From contig NZ_CP034072.1 of the NCBI RefSeq assembly GCF_003855255.1, forward strand, positions 5,880,396 through 5,944,395: a stretch of DNA of 64,000 nucleotides. The letters are read 5' to 3'. Source of the stretch: Mycolicibacterium nivoides (GTDB lineage Bacteria; Actinomycetota; Actinomycetes; Mycobacteriales; Mycobacteriaceae). The notes beneath the pieces are model-generated. The model was not told the DNA's origin. It worked only from the letters and a program-made list of their open reading frames with translations, and searched no databases. Of this stretch, positions 19,686 to 28,200 are shown piece after piece (positions within the stretch are counted from its first letter, which is position 1; each line of letters opens with the position of its first letter). Position numbers and translations under genes: made by a program.

Positions 19686-20849
19686 CTAGGCCAGAGCCAC
19701 CCCCAGTTCCTGGGCGAACACCTTGATCATGTGCTGAACCGCAATTTCGTTGCGGCCGATGATCATATGGTCGTGCTGACCGTGACGGACTCCTTCACCG
19801 CACTGAGGGAGCATGGCGAAGTCCTCGTCGCGTACCGCGGCGTGGACCCCCTCGTAGACGGCGTCATAGGCCGCCCGCATGTCGTCATTCGTCGCCGGAA
19901 CCCGGCCCATCCAGCTGTGCCGCACCGTGCAGCGGGTCGGTTCCCCCTCCGGCAACATGTCGATGATCTCCACGCCCACCGGGCTGTTCGCGAGGATGAG
20001 GTTCGGGTAGACCCAGTAGATGACACCCATGTTGGCCGACGGCTCGAACGAGGCACTCGGATCGTCAGTGAGATTCTTGATCCAGTTGAACGGGAATCCG
20101 ATGCGGTGATGCCTGCCGAACTCGTCGTAGATCGCGGTGTTCGGCAGGGTGTTCTGCCCGATCAGGCTCTCGCCGTGGACGAACGGGAAGTGGTAGCCCT
20201 CTGCGAACGCCTCGAGCGCTCCCTTCCACGACACCTCTGAGGAGAACTCGCGGTCAGTGTGGTAGCCGTACGCCTGGTAATTCCATTGCGCCAGTTCAGG
20301 TCCGAGCGCTCCCAGGTGGTCGTCGAGATCAATCGTGGCGTCCGCGGTCAGGACCGCCCAGACGAATCCGTAACGCTCCTCCGACGGCAGCTCCACCAGG
20401 CCGTACTCCTTGGGGTCCATCGTGTCGAAACCGGCCTTGCCCGGGACCATGAACAGCTCACCGGTGTTGCGATAGGTCCACGCGTGATACGGGCAGACGA
20501 ACCGTGACGCGTTGCCGGACCCGCAGGCCGGCATCGCGCCGCGGTGCCGGCAGTAGTTGAGGAATACGTGGCTGGCGCCGCTGCGGTCCCGGGTGACCAG
20601 CAGCGAGTCCCCGAGCACCGAGCGGACGACGAAGTCGTTCTTCTCCGCGACCTGGGCCGACGGCACGATCGCCAGCGGGACCCGGCGCAGGATCTGGGAT
20701 TCCTCGATCTCGGTGATCTTCGGGTCGCGGTAGTAGTGCAACGGCACCTTCAGCACCCGGTCGGCCATATCCGTCGTCCCCTCGACGGCGTGCCGCAGAG
20801 CGCGGCGGGTCAGGTCCTCATCGGTGCTGCTCACTGGGCTGGCGGTCAT
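19686..20849 (-). CDS. Rieske aromatic-ring-hydroxylating oxygenase, alpha subunit
   Basis: About 387 residues. The [2Fe-2S] Rieske ligands are Cys100-x-His102 (CRHRGAMPAC) and Cys119-x2-His122 (CPYHAW), followed by a catalytic domain with the mononuclear iron histidines around AEGYHFPFVHG. It hydroxylates an aromatic or polycyclic substrate using electrons from a reductase that is not encoded nearby. The ATG at 20849 is chosen because TATGGT lies exactly six bases upstream, a leaderless arrangement. The divergent TetR gene is its probable repressor. The normally conserved Asp before the first iron-ligand His appears as Glu, which may be a family variation. Confidence 0.9.
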   Translation of the reverse strand: MTASPVSSTDEDLTRRALRHAVEGTTDMADRVLKVPLHYYRDPKITEIEESQILRRVPLAIVPSAQVAEKNDFVVRSVLGDSLLVTRDRSGASHVFLNYCRHRGAMPACGSGNASRFVCPYHAWTYRNTGELFMVPGKAGFDTMDPKEYGLVELPSEERYGFVWAVLTADATIDLDDHLGALGPELAQWNYQAYGYHTDREFSSEVSWKGALEAFAEGYHFPFVHGESLIGQNTLPNTAIYDEFGRHHRIGFPFNWIKNLTDDPSASFEPSANMGVIYWVYPNLILANSPVGVEIIDMLPEGEPTRCTVRHSWMGRVPATNDDMRAAYDAVYEGVHAAVRDEDFAMLPQCGEGVRHGQHDHMIIGRNEIAVQHMIKVFAQELGVALA

Positions 20850-20860
20850 GATCTGACCAT

Positions 20861-20883
20861 ACAATGAGCATCGACTGTATTGT
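20861..20883. promoter_or_regulatory. Divergent promoter and likely TetR operator
   Basis: ACAAT and ATTGT form 5-bp inverted arms 13 bases apart. They overlap the minus-strand -10 box (TATGGT, 20861-20856) of the Rieske gene and a plus-strand TATTGT (20878-20883) that could serve the TetR gene. The placement suits one repressor controlling both directions. Confidence 0.5.
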
Positions 20884-20918
20884 CAAGATCCGATCGTCGT
20901 TCATGCGACGATCAACAG

Positions 20919-21518
20919 ATGCGCAGGCACGGCTGGTCGGGAGACATTCCCGCCGATGACGACGAAGCCGTCGGCCGCATCATCGGCGCGGCCCGCCAGG
21001 CGATCGACGCGCGCGGCACGGTGAGCGTGTCCGAGGTGGCTCAGGCCCTCGGGGTGACGCGCCAGACGATCTACCGCTACTTCCCCACGCTCGAGAGCCT
21101 CATGGTCGCCACCGCTGTCTCCTCGGTGGACGGGTTCCTCGATCGGCTCGCCGCAGAACTGGGTTCCATCACCGACCCCAGCGAAGCCGTCGTCGAAGGC
21201 ATCGCCTACACCGCCGAACAGATCCCACACGACCGCTACCTCAGCCTGGTCTTGCAGCCCGGCAAGGCCAGCGCCTTCACCGCCGGCGTGACGTCGGACC
21301 TTGCCATCGAGTTCGGCAAGTCGATCCTGCAGCGCTTCGATATCGACTGGGCTGCAGTCGGATTCGCCGGAGATGCGCTCGATCAGCTGGTCGAGTTCAT
21401 GCTACGGACGCTGCAGTCGTTCATCGTCGACCCGGGCGGCCCATCCCGGCACGACACCGGACTGCGCACCTACCTGCGGGACTGGGTGGCCCCGGCAGTC
21501 GCCGCTCACGCGCTTTAG
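20919..21518 (+). CDS. TetR-family transcriptional regulator
   Basis: About 199 residues from the ATG at 20919. The HTH is clear: IIGAARQAIDARG, then VSEVAQALGVTRQTIYRYFPTLESL. The C-terminal domain is helical and would bind a small ligand. It is divergent from the Rieske oxygenase gene with a palindrome between them, so it probably represses that gene and itself. Its stop overlaps the convergent phzF-like gene by 4 bases. Confidence 0.88.
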   Translation: MRRHGWSGDIPADDDEAVGRIIGAARQAIDARGTVSVSEVAQALGVTRQTIYRYFPTLESLMVATAVSSVDGFLDRLAAELGSITDPSEAVVEGIAYTAEQIPHDRYLSLVLQPGKASAFTAGVTSDLAIEFGKSILQRFDIDWAAVGFAGDALDQLVEFMLRTLQSFIVDPGGPSRHDTGLRTYLRDWVAPAVAAHAL

Positions 21519-22357
21519 AGCGTCGCGACACCCTCGAAGCAGGTCGTGGTGGCACCGCCGACCCACACCGACCCATCGGGTTCAGCCACCACACTGATCT
21601 CGCCGGCCCGGCCGAGCCGCGCCCCCTGAGAGACCCGGTATTCCGCCGGCGCCGCACCGGTACCCGTCAACCATTGCCCCACCGAGGCATTCATGCTGCC
21701 GCACACCGGATCCTCTGGAACGCCGACCCCGGGTGCGAACGTCCGCATTTCGTAGTCGTGCGCCGATCCGGGCGGATACTCGCCGATGACACCGACCATG
21801 GCCGTGGGGATCCGGGCCAGGTCAGGTTCCAGTTCGAGCACTCGTTGTGCGCTGTCCAGCACGAGGACGGCCCATCCGGGACCGTTGTCCGCCCACTGGT
21901 GTGCGAGGACATCGGTGCGTGCCACCCCGAAGGCGTCGACGATCTCATCCAGATACTCGTCGTCGAGAAACCCCGACCGCAGGGTCGGTGGCGCCTGGAA
22001 GTACAACTCGCCGTCGCGCTGCCGGACCTCCACGAGGCCGGCACCGCATTCCTGCACAACACGTCCCTGACGCCGGGGTTGTCCGCCGTGTCCGAGCCAG
22101 GCGTGTGCGGAACCGAGTGTGGGGTGCCCGGCGAACGGCAGTTCGCTGCCAGGAGTGAAGATCCGAAGGCGGTAGTCGGCCTCAGGCCTTGTCGGCGGCA
22201 GCACGAACGTCGTCTCCGACAGGTTGGTCCAGCGTGCAAGCCGTTGCATCGCAACGTCGTCGAGGCCTTCGGTGTCGAGTACGACCGCGACGGGGTTGCC
22301 GAGGTACGGGGTTCGGGAGAACACGTCGACCTGGGCGAATGCACGATGACGGGGCAT
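21515..22357 (-). CDS. PhzF-family isomerase-like protein
   Basis: A 280-residue protein of the PhzF/diaminopimelate-epimerase fold. Typical elements are QVDVFSRTPYLGNPVAVVLD, the catalytic glutamate in NLSETTFVLPP, FTPGSELPFAGHPTLGSA, and EDPVCGSMNASVGQWL. Most members outside phenazine clusters have unknown substrates, and no phenazine genes are present here. GGGAGG lies just before the ATG. It is divergent from the pyridoxal/HMP kinase-like gene. Confidence 0.88.
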   Translation of the reverse strand: MPRHRAFAQVDVFSRTPYLGNPVAVVLDTEGLDDVAMQRLARWTNLSETTFVLPPTRPEADYRLRIFTPGSELPFAGHPTLGSAHAWLGHGGQPRRQGRVVQECGAGLVEVRQRDGELYFQAPPTLRSGFLDDEYLDEIVDAFGVARTDVLAHQWADNGPGWAVLVLDSAQRVLELEPDLARIPTAMVGVIGEYPPGSAHDYEMRTFAPGVGVPEDPVCGSMNASVGQWLTGTGAAPAEYRVSQGARLGRAGEISVVAEPDGSVWVGGATTTCFEGVATL

Positions 22358-22448
22358 GGTCCTCCCACCTCTGAAGAGCGCAGCAACGTACGCCAGTATC
22401 CGCCGAGTTCATGCTGGGCGCTCACAGCCCAGGCGTACGCTCACCCAC

Positions 22449-23255
22449 GTGGTCGATCTCTCGTATGTCATCGCCGGGTCCGAAGCCACCGGCGGCGCCG
22501 GCCTGCAAGCTGACCTGCGCACCTTTCAGGAGCTCGGCACCTACGGCGTGGGCACCGTGACCTGCATCGTGTCGTTCGACCCCAAAGCCAACTGGGGCCA
22601 CCGATTCGTGCCCGTCGATCCACAGGTCATCGCCGATCAGATCGAGGCGGCGACGTCGGCGTACGACCTCGATGTCGTCAAGATCGGCATGCTCGGCACC
22701 CCCGCAACGATCGACGTCGTCGCAGGGGCGCTCGCCGGCCAAACCTGGCGGCACATCGTCGTCGACCCCGTGCTCATCTGCAAGGGGCAGGAACCCGGCG
22801 CCGCGCTCGACACCGACACCGCACTGCGCCGTCAGATCCTGCCACTGGCGACCGTCGTCACCCCGAACCTGTTCGAGGCCCGCACCCTCGCCGGGATGGA
22901 CGCCCTCTCCTCGATCGACGACCTCGTCGAAGCGGCCCGACGCATCGCCGACCTTGGCCCCCGCTATGTCCTCGTGAAGGGCGGCGTCGAGTTTCCCGGT
23001 GACGACGCGGTCGACGTCCTCTTCGACGGCGACGACGCCGAAATCCTGCGCGCACCGAAGATCGGACACGCCCGCGTCGCGGGCGCGGGATGCACTCTGG
23101 CAGCGGCGATCACCGCCGAGCTGGCCAAAGGGGCCGGTGTCCCGGGGGCGGTGCGCCTGGCCAAGGACTTCACCACCGCTGGAATCGTCGATCGGATCAG
23201 CGGTAACGCACCGTTCGACACCGTGTGGCAGGGTGCGCGCGGCACGACTCGCTGA
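22449..23255 (+). CDS. PdxK/ThiD-like vitamin kinase
   Basis: About 268 residues of the ribokinase-like family. It starts with VIAGSEATGGAGLQADLRTFQE, has the anion-hole/catalytic motif VAGAGCTLAAAI near the C-terminus, and a VVDPVLICKG segment. This matches the PdxK-type (pyridoxine) and ThiD-type (hydroxymethylpyrimidine) kinases, which cannot be separated from sequence alone; the GAGC form favours the PdxK branch of Firmicutes type. The GTG at 22449 sits seven bases after TACGCT, a possible leaderless start. It stands alone, divergent from the PhzF gene. Confidence 0.82.
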   Translation: MVDLSYVIAGSEATGGAGLQADLRTFQELGTYGVGTVTCIVSFDPKANWGHRFVPVDPQVIADQIEAATSAYDLDVVKIGMLGTPATIDVVAGALAGQTWRHIVVDPVLICKGQEPGAALDTDTALRRQILPLATVVTPNLFEARTLAGMDALSSIDDLVEAARRIADLGPRYVLVKGGVEFPGDDAVDVLFDGDDAEILRAPKIGHARVAGAGCTLAAAITAELAKGAGVPGAVRLAKDFTTAGIVDRISGNAPFDTVWQGARGTTR

Positions 23256-23289
23256 TACCGGCCACCCGGGCGCGATTCCCAAAGCCCCG

Positions 23290-23431
23290 GCGAGAGATAC
23301 ACCTGGAGCAGAACCTCGGGCATCCGCGGGTGCGGCACCGAATGCTCGCCCACCACCTGGATCTGCACGTGATTCGCCCCGGCCGCGAGATGCTCGCTCA
23401 ATCCGCGCGCGACCGTCCCCGGGTCACCGAC
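23290..23431 (-). pseudogene. C-terminal remnant of a luciferase-like (F420-type) oxidoreductase
   Basis: Directly after the DUF4185 stop codon, and in the same frame, the minus strand reads VGDPGTVARGLSEHLAAGAN followed by HVQIQVVGEH. This is the typical end of LLM-class F420-dependent oxidoreductases (GDP…EHL.AGA.HV). No start or upstream part remains. It abuts the DUF4185 gene exactly, so the unusual operon probably inserted into or beside this gene. Confidence 0.55.
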
Positions 23432-24691
23432 CTACAGGTTTCTCAGGTCAGCCGGGTTGTGGACCACTGAGGTGGTGTCTGCGAGGGTGGCCTGGAACTG
23501 CATCACCCGATAGGGATATCCGGTGGTGGTGTTCCATTGCGAGACAAGCAGACCTGTTCCACCGACGACGTCGAGTTGCGCACCAGGCAGGACGTATCCA
23601 CCGTAGAGTTGCGCAACCGCGCCGTCGGCATGGTCCTCCTGCTCCCACGTCGTGCCGACCACCGGTGTCTGAATCGGGGTCTGATGGAGGTTCGCCGTCG
23701 GCGAGGCGATGACGTGGTAGCCGAGCGCGTACTGCGAAGCCAGGAAGCCGCCGAGCACCCATTTTCCGGGCGCCAGGCGCCGCAGCGTCAGTTCCCCCCA
23801 ATGCTCGTCCGCGGGAGTGATCGGTGTCGGCTCATTGCCCCATCCCCAACGCTGACCATCCCAGCCCCATCCGACGTATCGGGTGTTGTCACCGATACCG
23901 GCGGGTCGTACGCGCCGCAGGATGATGCCCTTGTCTCGTTGAAAGCCGGTGGATACCACGTAGACCCACCCGTCGCCGGGTTCGTAGTCCCACGACCAGC
24001 ACTGAGCCTGGCCGTGGTGCAGGTCGGCGGCGAACTTCGCTTTCTCCCCCATGTGGTGCCAGGTGATCCCGTTGTCGGGCGAGGACCAGATCTCGGTCCA
24101 GATGACGTTCGGGAAGCCACGATTGACGATGGCGTGCAGATACAGGGTGTCGTCGACGCGCAGCAGGTCCGAGGGCAGCACCGTGCTGATACCCCCGCGA
24201 CTCCATCCGGTGCTGGGGTCGTCGTGGATGTAGAACCACAGTTGTTGCGCGAAGTTCGGGTCGGAGCCGCCGGCACGTTCGTAATGGATGGGATGTTGCG
24301 CGTCGCCTGAGCCGATGAGTGCCACCGGAGCCCGCCACAGTCCTTCTCCGACGTGTACGCCCGAGAACGTGTCGCCGAACACCGAGACCAGGGTGCCGTT
24401 CGGAGCCAGCACCGATGCGCCGAGATCGGTTGCGGTGACACCCCATCGGTCGGTGATTCCGACGCCGGTGACATCGGCGAGCTTTACGCCACGCCGGGCG
24501 GCGGTCTGCGCACGCGAACGTCGGCCGTTGGTGGCGCTCTTCCAGCGGGACAGCGTCGACCGGCTGATGCCGGTGTCCGCCGCTATCGCCGCGACGGCCT
24601 CAGCGGAGTTCATCCGGTGCAAGGCTTTTCGACGCACTTCCACCGAGTAGCGGCCGCCCACCCGGTCGACGGCCTCCTTGGTGACACTCAC
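23432..24691 (-). CDS. HTH-DUF4185 fusion (predicted GH183-type arabinan hydrolase domain)
   Basis: A 419-residue protein. Residues about 14-52 resemble a transposase/helix-turn-helix domain (YSVEVRRKALHRM, then VAAIAADTGISRSTLSRWK), followed by a basic linker. From about residue 75 the DUF4185 domain begins (TDLGASVLAPNGTLVSVFGD), with repeated Trp/Gly blade-like segments to the C-terminus. DUF4185 has been assigned to CAZy GH183, whose characterised members are endo-D-arabinanases acting on mycobacterial arabinan. The usual exported form has a signal peptide; here an HTH takes its place, so the protein looks cytosolic. The GTG start overlaps the upstream gene's stop by four bases (GTGA), with a GAGG site just before it. 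Arabinanase activity is inferred. Confidence 0.75.
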   Translation of the reverse strand: MSVTKEAVDRVGGRYSVEVRRKALHRMNSAEAVAAIAADTGISRSTLSRWKSATNGRRSRAQTAARRGVKLADVTGVGITDRWGVTATDLGASVLAPNGTLVSVFGDTFSGVHVGEGLWRAPVALIGSGDAQHPIHYERAGGSDPNFAQQLWFYIHDDPSTGWSRGGISTVLPSDLLRVDDTLYLHAIVNRGFPNVIWTEIWSSPDNGITWHHMGEKAKFAADLHHGQAQCWSWDYEPGDGWVYVVSTGFQRDKGIILRRVRPAGIGDNTRYVGWGWDGQRWGWGNEPTPITPADEHWGELTLRRLAPGKWVLGGFLASQYALGYHVIASPTANLHQTPIQTPVVGTTWEQEDHADGAVAQLYGGYVLPGAQLDVVGGTGLLVSQWNTTTGYPYRVMQFQATLADTTSVVHNPADLRNL

Positions 24692-26742
24692 CAGCCGGCC
24701 TCATCCAGCGAGACCAGTGGAGGTGCGACAGCCTCGAGTCCCACTGTCATCGTGTCGTGGTCGCGCAGCGCTCCGAACGACAGCCCCGAAAGGCGCTCGA
24801 TGTCGGCGACGGATTTCTGGAACATGACGACTTTGTCGATATCGGTGAAGGATTCGGCATCGGAGCCGAAGGCCGCGTCCAATGCCGCGTTCTGATCGGC
24901 CAAGAACGCGGTGGCACGGAGATCTCCGTCCTCGGCACTGACCCGGACGACGATCTTCCAGAACTGCCGCGGCACGTTGACACCCCGGTACAGCGGATCG
25001 TTGCTGCCGAACACCGGGCCGGTGATGACGGTGATCTGCCGCTTCTCGGCGCCGGCGTTGTCGAGGGCGTAGTTCTCGATACGGGCCCAGAGGTGCTGGT
25101 TGAATGCTGAGATCTGCGGGCAGCAGTTGGCGAAGTGGAATGTGTCGTCGGCGGCCTGCTTTGCGGCGACCGGACTGCCCCAGGCCGGATCGAGGCGACG
25201 CACCATGTGGCCACGGTCGAACAACCGCGGCTTCTGCCGCTCGAACACATCCTGGTCGAGCTGCTGCTCAGGTCTTAGGCGCGGATCGACGTACCAGGTC
25301 TCGACAGCCTCGACCTCTCCCGTCGTGCGGTTGATCTTGCGCAATCGGCGGCCGTCGATGTTGACGATGGTGAAAAGCGGCATCCGCCGGTCAGCCCGGA
25401 TCACCAGGCTGAAGTGGTGGTAGCGCAGCACCGCGTTGGCCGTCGATCGCCTGAGGCCCTTCGGAACTGCGCACTGCGCCAGCAACTTGGCCGGGATGGA
25501 CGGAACGGCGACAGCTTTGGACAAGAACTCCGGGTCGTAGCCGGAGCGGTTGCTGTAGTCCGGGTTCGGTGCGTCATTACGTTCGAGGATCGATGGTTGG
25601 ACCGCACCTGGCGCTTCGTCGGTGATGCTGACAACCGGCGCCGACGAATTGAGGCCGGGGACGTTGCCGGTGATGGTCAGTCTCGGCAGGAACAAGTCGG
25701 CAGTCACCACCGACGGTGACGCGCCGACAACCGAGGTTTCGCCAACACCACTGACCTGACCTGGCACGGTCGCCGTTGCCTCCAACGGGGTAGTGGCAGC
25801 CGGGGGGTTGAGCGCTTCGGCGAGCAGATCCCTTACACCGGCGGGCAATTGGTCGTGGCGGACACGGAGTGCGTCGACGATCGCGCTGATCCGGATGCCT
25901 TCATTGCAGTCGTCCGGCACGGGCTGACCGGTTTCGAGCTCGGTGTCGTTGTGGCCGCCGCCCGCGTGATGCAGGGCGACCAGCACGAATTGATCGTTGA
26001 ACACCGGGCTGCCGCTGGAGCCGTGCAGCGTGTCGGCGGCGTAGTAGAGCGTGACGCCCTTCTTACCGCGGCCGATGACCCGGTTCTCCCGTAGGGCGAT
26101 CTGTTTGTAGTCGGCGTCGGGGTGTTCGATGATCGTGACGTGGTCACCTTCGGCGTGTTTGTCCCCCGCCGATGACATTGCGCTCCAACCGAAGTCAGGC
26201 AGATTTGCACTTCCCGCCGTGCGGGGTCCGACCGCGATCAGCGATACGTCGAGTTCGTTTTCGTCGCTGGTCCAGAAGAACGTCGCCGGGTCGAGCCGAA
26301 ACTCCGTGACCGCCGCGGGCACATCATCGATGTCGAGCTGGTAGTTGAACTGGATCGAGGTCGACGCGGCGCTCTGCACGTCCGCGATGACATGGTTGTT
26401 CGTCATGAACAACCGCGGCGACACCATCACCCCAGTACCCAGCGGCCGGCGCTGTCCGTCGATGACGCGCGCCACCGCTCGCGCGGACAACCTCGCCATC
26501 TCGACGTAGTAGATCGGCACGAAATCGGTCGTCGGGCCGATGATCTTCCTCAGTTCACCCCGCATCTGCGGCTTGACCAGCGCGGCCACCTTGTCCTTGC
26601 CGGACTGTGGGAGGCCCTTGAGCAGATCAAGGTCGCCGTCGACCACCTTGTTGATCTGCGTTGAGGTCAGGTCACCGGCCGTGATCGCAGCAACGCGGCG
26701 AACCAACCGGCCGTGGTCGGGTTCCATGAACACGTTGGACAT
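24688..26742 (-). CDS. Trypsin-like protease fused to NUC-type DNA/RNA non-specific endonuclease
   Basis: A 684-residue protein without a signal peptide or membrane helix. Residues 1-85 are helical and unassigned. Residues about 95-265 are a trypsin-like serine protease with triad His117 (MTNNHVIA), Asp165 (ELDVSLIAV) and Ser243 (HGSSGSPVF). A low-complexity linker (about 310-400) leads to an endonuclease NUC domain with the catalytic DRGHM motif (His512) and the metal-site segment FANCCPQISAFNQHLW. The ATG at 26742 has GAGGTAGG upstream; a longer frame to 26856 lacks this. It is the first gene of an operon with the HTH-DUF4185 gene and is divergent from an XRE regulator. The domain pairing suggests a protease-gated nuclease effector, as seen in conflict systems; the function is inferred. 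Confidence 0.85.
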   Translation of the reverse strand: MSNVFMEPDHGRLVRRVAAITAGDLTSTQINKVVDGDLDLLKGLPQSGKDKVAALVKPQMRGELRKIIGPTTDFVPIYYVEMARLSARAVARVIDGQRRPLGTGVMVSPRLFMTNNHVIADVQSAASTSIQFNYQLDIDDVPAAVTEFRLDPATFFWTSDENELDVSLIAVGPRTAGSANLPDFGWSAMSSAGDKHAEGDHVTIIEHPDADYKQIALRENRVIGRGKKGVTLYYAADTLHGSSGSPVFNDQFVLVALHHAGGGHNDTELETGQPVPDDCNEGIRISAIVDALRVRHDQLPAGVRDLLAEALNPPAATTPLEATATVPGQVSGVGETSVVGASPSVVTADLFLPRLTITGNVPGLNSSAPVVSITDEAPGAVQPSILERNDAPNPDYSNRSGYDPEFLSKAVAVPSIPAKLLAQCAVPKGLRRSTANAVLRYHHFSLVIRADRRMPLFTIVNIDGRRLRKINRTTGEVEAVETWYVDPRLRPEQQLDQDVFERQKPRLFDRGHMVRRLDPAWGSPVAAKQAADDTFHFANCCPQISAFNQHLWARIENYALDNAGAEKRQITVITGPVFGSNDPLYRGVNVPRQFWKIVVRVSAEDGDLRATAFLADQNAALDAAFGSDAESFTDIDKVVMFQKSVADIERLSGLSFGALRDHDTMTVGLEAVAPPLVSLDEAGW

Positions 26743-26874
26743 AACGCCTACCTCGGTTGCGTCGGGATATCGCGGCTTCCAGTCTTTTCCCTGCGTGTCA
26801 TCAGCACACGCGTAGGCGACTACTCGATTCCCCCGGCAGTGCACCGAGGGCGACATCGGATTTCACTGCACCGA

Positions 26875-26894
26875 GAGTGCGCTATATTGCACTC
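26875..26894. promoter_or_regulatory. XRE operator and leaderless promoter
   Basis: GAGTGC and GCACTC form perfect 6-bp arms around an 8-base spacer. They end directly before the ATG of the XRE gene. The spacer contains TATATT (26883-26888), six bases before the ATG, so the -10 element is inside the palindrome. TGCACCGAG also occurs twice upstream (26840-26848 and 26867-26875), giving extra half-sites between the two divergent genes. Confidence 0.65.
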
Positions 26895-27527
26895 ATGGAT
26901 GAGGCCGCGGCCAAGCTGGCCACCGCGATCGGCGCCCGCGTGAAACAGGAACGCGCGGCCCGGGGCTGGACGCTGGATCAGCTTGCCGCCGCCGCATCGG
27001 TCAGCCGGCGCATGGTCATCAGCGTCGAGCACGGTGAGGTCAACCCCAGCGTCGGAACGCTGCTGCGGCTCAGCGACGCGCTGGGTGTCGGGCTGCCCGC
27101 CCTGGTGGAGCCCCCGGAGACCCGCCCGGTGAAGGTCACCCGCGCCGGTGACGGTGCGCAGCTGTGGAGCGGCGCGGCCGGCGGCCGCGGCGTTCTGGTG
27201 GCCGGCACCACCCCACCGGATGTCGTCGAACTATGGGACTGGTCGCTGGGCCCCGGTGACCGTCACGCCAGTGAGGCCCACGCGGGCGGCACCGAGGAGC
27301 TGATTCACGTGCTCGAGGGCGCGATCACCGTCGAGATCGACGACCAGGTGATCCCCCTGGACACCGGGGACGCGGTGTCCTTCCCCGGCGACGTCGACCA
27401 CGCCTACGCCAACCCGCACGCCGCCCCGGCGCGGTTCTCCCTGACGGTGTTCGAACCCGGTGTCGGATCCCCCGCTACCCGACCGGACGCGTCACCCCCA
27501 TCCGCCCACCGCAGGCAAGGAGAATGA
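26895..27527 (+). CDS. XRE-family regulator with C-terminal cupin domain
   Basis: A 210-residue regulator. Residues about 10-65 form an XRE/lambda-repressor HTH (RVKQERAARGWTLDQLAAAA, SVSRRMVISVEHGEVNPS). Residues about 115-190 form a cupin barrel (HAGGTEELIHVLEGAITVEI, FPGDVDHAYANP) that could sense a small molecule. The start is set by the leaderless promoter. The stop is one base before the next gene's ATG, so they are coupled. The palindrome at its start implies autorepression, and the divergent protease-nuclease operon may be under the same control. Confidence 0.9.
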   Translation: MDEAAAKLATAIGARVKQERAARGWTLDQLAAAASVSRRMVISVEHGEVNPSVGTLLRLSDALGVGLPALVEPPETRPVKVTRAGDGAQLWSGAAGGRGVLVAGTTPPDVVELWDWSLGPGDRHASEAHAGGTEELIHVLEGAITVEIDDQVIPLDTGDAVSFPGDVDHAYANPHAAPARFSLTVFEPGVGSPATRPDASPPSAHRRQGE

Positions 27528-27528
27528 C

Positions 27529-28200
27529 ATGTTGATCCACCCATGGGACGCCGCCCTCGACGAGGCCGAATGGCAGGACTGGCTGGCCGGTACCGATCGA
27601 TTCGGCATCCTCGCGGTCAACAACGTCGACCCGGCTTTCGCACCACTGACGGTGCCCACGCACTTCACCCACGCCGGTGGTGAACTGCTGCTGCATCTGG
27701 CCCGCCCCAACCCGGTCTGGCCGCACCTGGAGGCAGCCACCGAGGTACGCCTGACCGTGATCGGCGACTACGCGTTCATCCCCACCTACTGGCGAGCCAA
27801 GGCCGGCGGCCCCGATGAGGACGGAGTGCCGACGAGCTACTATTCATCGGTTCAGTTCATCTGCCGCCCAACGATTTTGGACGATCCCGAGGGCAAGGCC
27901 CGGATCCTGGCCGCTCAACTCGCCGACTTCCAGTCCGAAGGCCGCCACGCGGTCGTCGCCGTCGACGAAGATCCGTACGGACGCATGCTGCCCGGCATTC
28001 GCGGCATACGCCTGGAGGTACTGCGGGTGGAAGCCAAGTTCAAATACGACGATGCCAACCCGATCGAGCATCGCGAGCGGGTCATCGGAAACCTCGAACA
28101 GCGCGGGCATGGCCTGGACACCGCGGCCGCGGCCCAGCAGCGCCGACGTCTGGCCGCGATCGGCGATTGGAAGCTCAGGCGGAAGGAAAACGGAAGATAA
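27529..28200 (+). CDS. PaiB-type FMN-binding negative regulator family protein
   Basis: About 223 residues. It begins MLIHPWDAALDEAEW and has VPTHFTHAGGELLLHLARPN, the LTVIGDYAFIPTYW segment and a C-terminal EHRERVIGNLEQRG. This is the PaiB family of FMN-binding split-barrel proteins, named as negative regulators but of uncertain activity. It is translationally coupled to the XRE-cupin gene. Convergent overlap with the next small gene is 26 bases. Confidence 0.82.
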   Translation: MLIHPWDAALDEAEWQDWLAGTDRFGILAVNNVDPAFAPLTVPTHFTHAGGELLLHLARPNPVWPHLEAATEVRLTVIGDYAFIPTYWRAKAGGPDEDGVPTSYYSSVQFICRPTILDDPEGKARILAAQLADFQSEGRHAVVAVDEDPYGRMLPGIRGIRLEVLRVEAKFKYDDANPIEHRERVIGNLEQRGHGLDTAAAAQQRRRLAAIGDWKLRRKENGR

